A stretch of 64,000 bases of DNA. Origin: Elgaria multicarinata webbii (lineage: Eukaryota > Chordata > Lepidosauria > Squamata > Anguidae). Where the stretch lies: NCBI RefSeq assembly GCF_023053635.1, contig NC_086184.1, positions 12,632,379-12,696,378 on the forward strand, given 5' to 3'. The notes beneath the pieces were generated by a model. The model was not told the origin of the DNA, did not search any database, and saw only the letters and a list, made by a program, of their open reading frames with translations. The first letter of the stretch is position 1; each line of letters begins with the position of its first letter. A program made the position numbers and the translations under genes. Of this stretch, positions 34,001-43,000 are shown in pieces.

Positions 34001-37000
34001 TGCCGTTGCCTACAAATCTGGAGAATTCCCCATGTCTGCACCATGTTGACACCTACAGGTTTGTTTGGGCTGTTTTGGACCCAAGACCTTCAAAACTTTT
34101 AATCTTGCATGTTAGATGAGAGTCCCAAAGAACTTGTATCTGGTTACGCATTCGTTGTTTACAACAAAAGAAGTGACTAAAGAAATAAGGCCAAGCCACA
34201 AAATAATTGGTGAATGGAATATTAGAGCCTCACCCATGCTTAAGGTAACTTGATAAGTTTACAAGGGGGGAAACTAATCACTGCAGCAAAACCACTTATT
34301 AACAGCGTAATGAGTAGGTCATAGTAAACCTGAGGCTATAATTGTGTCAAGTCAATGTGATTAAAAGCATTGAAGTTCAAGTTGTTCAACATCTCTTTAC
34401 AATGAAAAATAGACAAGTTTGAACAACAAGATGTTCCAAATAGACCTGGGTGGGGGAGGGGGGAAATAAGTGCTCACCGATCCCAGAATACCTGCCTCAC
34501 TCCATCTAAAGTATGGGAAGTACTAGCTGACTTGGAACTGAGCTGGCAAATGGGCTGAGCAAGCAGTAATGGATGCAGAATTGAGCAACATGAGAACCTC
34601 ATGTTAAGAACAAAAGCTGGCATAGCACAGTGCCTGCCATAACCCTCTTGTGGGATCCTAGCTGGGTAGGATGAAAGTGGGCTTAATGGGCTTACTGTTC
34701 TGCCTAGTTTCCTAACTAGGCCTTGTGGGGGGCCTAGAGCATAAAGGCAGGATTTAAATTTAAATAATAACAGGAGTCAAATGAATGATGCAAAGTTAAG
34801 ATCCGCTTGCTTTCATTGTCCTAATTTATACAGGTTGCAAAATATAGGTTACGTTGGTGCAGACATTTGTTTCCATTTTAGAGTGCAGAGGATGCACAGG
34901 TTTGAGTAGGAGCTAGGCACATGCTGCTTCCGTTTTTAGAGTGCTGCGTCCTGGCAATGTGAATGTAGCAGAAAATGATGGCAAATAATTATTTTTACTG
35001 TTACTGTATCATTCCAGTGAGCTTTATGGATCTATGAATGCTAGAGCAGGGGTATGGAACCTCAGGCCCGGGGGAGGGGGAGCTAATCTGGCACTCCAGG
35101 AGTCCCCAGATGGCCACGGCCCCTTCCCCAGGTCCAGCCTCCTTTCCCACAACTACTGGTCATTTGGTGTTTCCCAGCTTTCGTGCAGCCTTCCCCCGGC
35201 CCCATTTTAAAATGTTGGAAAGCCTCTTCTAATGTTTAGTTACTGGCGGTAAGAGATTTAAGGGTTTTTTTAGATTATAAGCCTGTGGGCAGGGACTGTC
35301 TTAAGAAATACTTTTGTAGGCCGTCTTGAAAGCCTTTTTGGCAAAAGGGCTGGATAAAAATGCTTAAATAAATAAGTTGCAATATGCTGATATTATTATT
35401 TGTAATTTTGGCCCAACCCTTCTGGTTTTGGCCTTGGCACCTTTTCCTTCAGACTCCACCCACCACTGAAATGTGGCCCCCAAGAGCTTCTCCAGAACTG
35501 GATTAGGCCCTTGGGCTGAAAGAAATTCTCCCCGCCCCTGTGCTAGAGTGAAATCCTTCATTTCACTGGAGGTCAGGTGGATGGTAGGCAACCAGAGAGG
35601 GCCTTCTCAGTGGTGGTGCCCCATTTCTGAAATTAATTTCCCTGGGGAGGTTCACCTGGTGCCAAAACATTACCTTTTCAGTGTTTTATTTTCCAAGGCT
35701 TCTTAATGTACATTAGGGAGCAATCCTATACTCCCTGTGAAGTTGGCTGAGGAGCCTGTCGACGCTATGGACGTCTCTCTCCACTTGCACAGAGGAAGAA
35801 AGTCTTATGCTGGGGGACCTCCCTGGGCATCGGCAAAGATAACAATGATTCACCAACAATGGGGAAGAAAATGGCGCATCTTGGGGGCAGCTGAGGCACT
35901 GCAGGATCTTACTTTGTTACCTTCTCTGTGGTGACTTCAAACAGAGCTGGAAACTACACCTACAGGCCAGTGTAGTTGATTCCCTTTTACTGCAGACATT
36001 GGAAAGTGGGAAAAGAAACTCGCCCCCCCCCCTCATCACCTGCTGCCCTGGCCAGCACCATCCAGTTGGACTCACTGTAAAATGCCTTGGGAATTCTTCT
36101 GAAGGGTGGTATGTAAACCTTTCAGATATGTAACAACAGTAATAAATGTGAAATCGTCAGTTAAAATGCCTGCCCTGGAACAGCTGCCTCTAAAGCATCT
36201 ATATCTCCTCCACAAGGCTCTAGAAATCCACATCAGCTCTAACTGTAACATTGAAGCCTGTTGTTTTAGGGCAGCAGTGGGAAACATGTGGCCCTCAAGA
36301 TGTTGTTGGACTGCAACTTCCAATGGCCCAACCCAGAATAGCTAATGGTGAGGGGATGATGGGGTTTGCAGTCCATTCCTGTTTTAAGGCAAGCCTCCTT
36401 TCTTTGGTCAGCTGAGTCCAACTGGATGGTGCTGGCCTTTTCCTAAGGTGGCAGTTTGGCCACAGATTCTCTTTTCTTCCCACCCAGCCTGCCCTGTTTC
36501 AGTAGGATTGCTCCATTAATGTGCTTTAGGGCACAATCCTATGCACGTTTAGACAGAAAAAAAAGTCCTACAACTTCCAGTATTCCCCAGCCAGCATGCT
36601 GGGCATTGTAGGACTTTTTTCTGTCTAAACGTACATAGGATAGCATCCCTTATCTCTCAGCATGTTGTAAAGTTCATATATCTTCTCACTGTAAAATGCC
36701 TTGGGAATTCTTCTGAAGGGTGGTATGTAAACCTTTCAGATATGTAACAACAGTAATAAATGTGAAATCGTCAGTTAAAATGCCTGCCCTGGAACAGCTG
36801 CCTCTAAAGCATCTATATCTCCTCCACAAGGCTCTAGAAATCCGCATCAGCTCTAACTGTAACATTGAAGCCTGTTGTTTTAGGGCAGCAGTGGGAAACA
36901 TGTGGCCCTCAAGATGTTGTTGGACTGCAACTTCCAATGGCCCAACCCAGAATAGCTAATGGTGAGGGGATGATGGGGTTTGCAGTCCATTCCTGTTTTA

Positions 37001-40000
37001 AGGCAAGCCTCCTTTCTTTGGTCAGCTGATCCTTGTGTTTTTCTTCAGTCTCCCCTCTGATGCCATAATTTATTTAAAATATTTTTATCCTGCCTTTTGA
37101 ACATATCATCACAAAGGTTAGCTTACAATTCATTCGATTAATATAATAACATAAACAATCCGCAGTTAAAATTAAGACTGTCAGTTGTCCTATAGTAGAA
37201 GCCGGTATAAGAAAAACCCCATCATGAAGGTCAGTAAAGAGCAGTATACTTCAAGTGGTTAGGTATTGCTAAATGTCTGGGGTGGGGCTGATATTTGAGG
37301 TGTCTACTTAATAGATATGGAGCCAGAGTTTAGCAGGGAAGGCATAGAGCACCAAAAGTAGAACCTCCTCTTAACAGTAGTAAGGCTGTATGGCATAATG
37401 GTTAGGGGTATTGGGGTAGAACTGGAGGAAGAGCGTTTTAAAGGCCCACTCAGCTACTAAACTCACTCACTAGGTGACCTTTGGCTTATTGTTTAGCCTA
37501 ACCTACCTCACGGGGCTGTTGTGATGATGAAATGGGAGAAGACCTGTGTATGCTTCCCTGAGCTTGGAGGAAGGCCAGGATGTATATGTAGTAATAATGG
37601 TGTATTGCTGTGCTGTGGGAGCTGGGAATTTCATATGTTTGTGCACAAGATTGCGGGTGACTGGTTTTCCACTTAGCTCCTCATCTAGCTGCAATTGCTA
37701 TTGGGTTCCCTTTGCTGATCTAATGATATTAAAAATTGTAGTGGTGCATTTTCACTGTCTGAGGTAATGTTTTGCCAGTTGACATAGCTTTTGTATTCAT
37801 GTACTTGTAGTGCAGGGGTGGGGAACTTCTGGGTGGAGGGGCAAATGACCCCTCACCCAGGCCTACATGGGCTGGAGGATATCAAACGGTGTGGCCACAC
37901 CTCTGATGTCTTCTGGTCCCCGGCTGAAACACAGGCTGGAGCTCTAGCTGGTGCTTCAGCTGGGGACCTGGCTTCACATAAGTTAGGAAAGCCCACATGC
38001 AGTGGAGCAGATGGCTGGAGTCACCACCTCAGTAAGGGCTGCTTTGTCTAGGGCTGTGCTCTGCTTCTTCTTGGACCGGAAAAGCAGAAGCGGATCGGGG
38101 TGCTTCGCCTCCCCTTAAGGCGAAGACGAAGAGGATCGGGGGAGCAGCAGAGCGGATCGAGGTGAAGGTGGATCCTTCGCCTCGATCCGGAGCTCTGCAA
38201 AAAAGGTAAGAGGGATTTACTTGGCCCTGCTGCTACTGCTGCCGTCCATGTGGCGACAGCAGCAGAGCCAGGTAAGGGGTGTGTGTCTTACTTGCGTCCG
38301 TTACGGCCTGTTGCCAGCTTCACTAGAGCCTGCGGCTCACCCCGGAAGTGTAGGCCACAAGCGGGGTCTGCAGTTCCTGGTTGAGCCGCAGGCTCCAGTG
38401 AAGCTGGCGACGGGCCTCGATCCGGAGCTCTGCAAAAAAGGTAGGAGGGATTTACTTGGCCCTGCTGCTACTGCCGCCGTCCATGTGGCGACAGCGGCAG
38501 AGCCAGGTAAGGGGGAGTGGGGTCTTACCTGCGTCCGTCTGCGGTCCCGCGGCTTCTTCAACTCAGCCTGAGGACTCAAACAGGAAGACTAGGTCTTCCT
38601 GTTTGAGTCCTCGGGCTCAGTTGAAGTAGCCGCGGGACCGTGGACAGACGCAGGTAAGAGGGAGCGGGGTTTACCTGGCCCTGCCGCCACCCATGTGGTG
38701 ACGGCGGCAGGGCCAGGTAAGGGGGGGGTCTTACTTGCGTCCGTTGCGGCCTGTTGCCGGCTTCACTAGAGCCTGCGGCTCACCCCGGAAGTGTAGGCCA
38801 CAAGCGGGGTCTGCAGTTCCTGGTTGAGCCGCAGGCTCCAGTGAAGCTGGCGACGGGCCGGGACGGACGCAGGTAAGGGGGAGGAGGGAGGGGGGCCTTA
38901 CCTGGCGCCGCTCCCCAACGCTGCGGAGCTCTGATTTGGAGCCGGAGCTCCGCAGCGGAGCAGAGCGGACCCTAGGCAGATCAAGGTGGGGCAGAGCGGG
39001 TCCGATCCACAATTTGCGGATCGGGGCGGAGCGGGGGGGTTCGTGCACAGCCCTAGCTTTGTCTAGCCTACCATTTGAACCAATTGAGATGGCAGCTGGG
39101 GGGGGGAGCCTACGTGCAGCAGAGCTACTTCAAGTGAGGTGTGCTTCAGCTGTCACCTGCTTTGAGCATGCAAAGGCAGGCAAAGCAGTTAGCATGGTGT
39201 TCCCTCTCCCATTTGGGAAAGTGAGCAGCTTGCTAAGTAAGGAGATCCACCATGTTATTTATTTATTTATTTATTCATTCATTCATTCATTCATTCATTA
39301 CATTTTTATACCGCCCAATAGTCGAAGCTCTCTTTACTTGATCAGTGATCAGGAATTACAGGAGGATTCCCCTATAGAATCATAGAATAGTAGAGTTGAA
39401 AGGGCCCTATAAGGCCATCAAGTCCAACCCCCCTCACTGCCCCTTCCCTAAGCCCCCAGTAATCTCCAGAGAGCGGGACTTGTGGAGGGAACCAAACCCT
39501 TCCTGGGCTGAATTGGAAACCTCCATAGGCTGAAAGTTCCCCATCTCTGCTGTAGACCTGGGTTCAAATCCCCCATGGGTGACCTTGGGCCAGTTGTGCT
39601 CTATCAGCCTAATCTTCCTCACAATGTTGTGAGGATAAAAATGAGGAAGAAAAGCATGTTCACCACCTTGAGTTCTTTGGAGGAGTGATGGGGTACAAAT
39701 GAAATCAATAAAATTGTGTGTGGAACAAGATTTTTTTGTAATCCTCTGCTGATTTTTGTATTTAAACTAAATAACTAACGCTTTCCTCCCACCCACCCTG
39801 CAGAGTTTCTTTAGAAGATCTATATAATGGAAAGACTACCAAACTACAGCTTAGCAAGAATGTCCTTTGTAGTTCATGTAATGGGTGAGTTGTGTGTTTT
39901 TTCATTCATGTTTTAATGATGAATGGCTTGATTATTGAAAGTTTTAGTATTTGAATTACTTTAATATAATAATATTGCTAACAAAAAGTTTGTCCATTTA

Positions 40001-43000
40001 GAAGTCAGTTCGTAGGCTTGTTATTATTATTTTAAAAAACCATCCATCAGCTTTGTATTCAGGCAAGAACTGTGTTTGGAGTGTGGTCTGAATGGGATCA
40101 AGACTTGCTGCACCATTGGATGCTCCCATGTCACGAGTTGAACTCAAAAGGCAGAAACATTTGCTTGTTGTTTTATGTTAACACGTAACCCAACGTCTTT
40201 TTTTATCCAGTCAAGGGGGTAAATCTGGAGCAGTTCAGAAGTGCGCGGCTTGCCGAGGCCGAGGTGTGCGTATCATGATCAGGCAGCTGGCTCCTGGTAT
40301 GGTTCAGCAGATGCAGTCTGTCTGCTCCGACTGCAATGGAGAAGGTGAGCCAGCCAGTTCTTGCATGGACATTGGAAGAGGGAGAAGACCCCAAGTATTT
40401 TGGCAGGCTAGATCCCTTAGCATCAAGTGAGGAAGGGCCTTCATAATGCCAGCTTCAAAATGAGGGAGCAGTTTTGGGATGAGAAGTTCAGAACTCTCCG
40501 GTGCCCGTTGCCTTGGAATTTCTTGGACAGGTCGGCGGTGTGCTTTGCCCTTTGCCTTGCTTTCACTGGTGTGTTTTTTCTGTGATGTTGATGTAAACAA
40601 GATGATAAAATTTGACACATGCCTCATTGTCTGGCTCAAAGAACTGCTTTGAGGGTTGAGTCTCAGATGGATATAGCAACACCTTAGGCCTAATTCTTAC
40701 ATTGCAAGAGGGGTGCGGTTGCTGCTCTGGTCATGTAGGAATGTAGAAACCCAATCAGAGAAATTGCTTGAGAAAAAACTTGCTCCAGCATCTGAGGCCT
40801 TCGATATGTGTCTCTCCCACATGGTTCCTCTAATCCTGTTACCAGATCAGTATGGGATAGAGCCATAGGGGAGCAGCAGCTGGTTGTTGAACCTCTTTCA
40901 GCCCTTTCCATTTCAGAGAAGCTCTTGGGGGGGGGGGCACATTCCAGTGGTGGTGGGGCCTGAAGGCAAGAGGGGTGAGGCCAAAGGGTTACCAGCCTGT
41001 TGTAGCTGAAAGTTCTTATTGCCAGTGATTAAGCTTTAGGGAAAGCCTTTCAGAATGGGGGAAAACAGTGCAAAGCCAGGCAAATACCCAACAATCTGGA
41101 GTTGGGAGGGAAGTGGATGAGTCCCCAGTCGGGGCAGGGCCATCTGGGAGGCCTGGAGGGCCGGATTTGCCCCCCATCCCCCAGGCCAGAAGCTGTGCAT
41201 CCCTGTTGTAAAGAGAGAGCTCGCTCTTCTCTGGTGAGGTGCAGTACAGGCATACCAAGTGGTGATTTGGGATTCGTCTCTTTTGCTCTGTGAAAAGAAA
41301 GACGTTTGAATGGGAAGTCACTGATCTGGACCACACTGATACGCAGCCACCAAATGATGATACCCAAAGCTAGGCGAAGTAGGATCAAGAACTTAAATGC
41401 TTGTGGACATGCACATAAATGAAGGAAACAGCACCTAGAAATTATAACATGCTCTGTCTTTCCAGGGGAAGTCATTAATGAAAAAGATCGTTGTAAAAAA
41501 TGTGAAGGGAAGAAGGTGATAAAAGAAGTGAAGATCCTCGAAGTTCATGTAGATAAAGGCATGAAGCATGGACAGAGAATCACCTTTACTGGAGAAGCCG
41601 ATCAAGCCCCGGGCGTGGAGCCAGGTGACATCGTTCTCCTGCTCCAAGAAAAGGAGAACGAGGTAACTTGTTAGTCAAGATGCAAAGCTGTCTTTTGTTA
41701 AAGGCCACCGGAGCAATTTGAGCACTGAGGTTGGGAAAGTGATGCTTCCTTGAATGAGTGGCCCATAGCAGGGTTGATCCAGACAACCGTGAGCAGAAAG
41801 AAAATAGCTGCCGGTGCTGTTCTACACATTCTTGTGCAAGAGTTCAGGCCGTTCTTGTCCTGCTGGTCAAGGGATTGCACAATCTGGACTTCCCTCTTTG
41901 GGTTATTAACTTTTGTGCACCGCATTCTAGCATCAGGTGTAAAAGCAGCTCTTCTGTGAGTGGGAGACATCTTCTGCGTGCAGAAGGACACTTCTTTGGA
42001 TGTTTAGGAAGCCAAATTAGTTGCCACTCCACCTGGCTGCAGCAGAGGGAGAGGCGGGATGCTGGGACAGTCCCTTTTGCTAGCGGTTGCCTGAGTTTGC
42101 TTGTTTTCCTCCTCCCCCTCCGCACCTTTTTTCTTTTATGTTGTGTCTTTTAGATTGCAAGCTTGTGTTTTTAATCTGTGTAGTGCTCAGTATGTTTTAA
42201 GCTTATTGTTCTTATCATCCACCTCTTCATCATTTATTTATTACATTTTTATACTGCCCAATAGCTGAAGCTCTTTAGGCGGTTCACAAAAATCATCATG
42301 ATTTATAACGTACATTTGTGGCTTGTTTTCATACTTTACATATATCCTCTGGAGAAGGGTACATAGAAACCCATTGCTATCTTAAACACACCATAAAAAA
42401 ACCCTAGAGAATCTAGCAATAGCAAATGTTCCTAATGGTAAGAGGCTGTGGCAGACATGTTGCTTTTCCAGTCTTAAACTTTCCCAGCAAAATGGATTGT
42501 AGTCAACTTCCTTTTGTAGTGGCCTGACCCACTGAAATTGACGTGGCTGCTATTTTAAAAAAATGAGTACAATATAAAGTTCAGAATTCAAGCAAAGGAC
42601 TCTCAGCACAGACTTGGGTATATTTGCTCACAGATATCACTGAATTCATTGAGGCTTACTCTGAAGTAAATGCGTTTAGGATTGGCAACCAAATCCTCAA
42701 TTTCATTGTTGAAATGCGTATATGGGAGTGCCAAAGACGCAGGTTTGTGGGTGTAGTCAGATGTGAATCTGAGATACTCTTGTTTTATATAGTGACCTTG
42801 GTGCATATGCCAGGTTACATTGTAACACAAGAAATACACCCTATCCAAAGGAGCTTATAGGCTAAACTAGAGAGCAGAAGTATGATAACCAAGTAAGTCT
42901 CATTGAGTTTGTATGGGCTTATTCCAATGTAACTGCATATAATTGTGACCTTTATCTGAATCAACAGGGAAGAGAAATGTCTCCTGTCTTGCATCTCCAG

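Larger units (their letters stand above)
32472..39803 (+). other. DNAJA2 intron 3
   Basis: A 7.3-kb intron. It holds a perfect-stem hairpin (32965-33009), L2 fragments (33580-33825, 35255-35375, 35594-35712), hAT-like pieces near 35,045-35,230 and 35,400-35,550, the 345-bp duplication (36071-36415 and 36685-37029), a SINE (37385-37580) and the 1-kb foldback element (38049-39055). About 33,830-34,760 shows nothing recognisable. Confidence 0.8.

Noticed and set aside
36072-36959. Pairs of nearly identical 79- and 83-codon ORFs on both strands
   Set aside because: Products of the 345-bp duplication in non-coding sequence, with no domain.
38221-39385. ORFs with repeated ELCKK and LPSMW-like segments
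   Set aside because: They lie inside the GC-rich foldback element, and the repeats come from its inverted and direct repeats, not from a protein.
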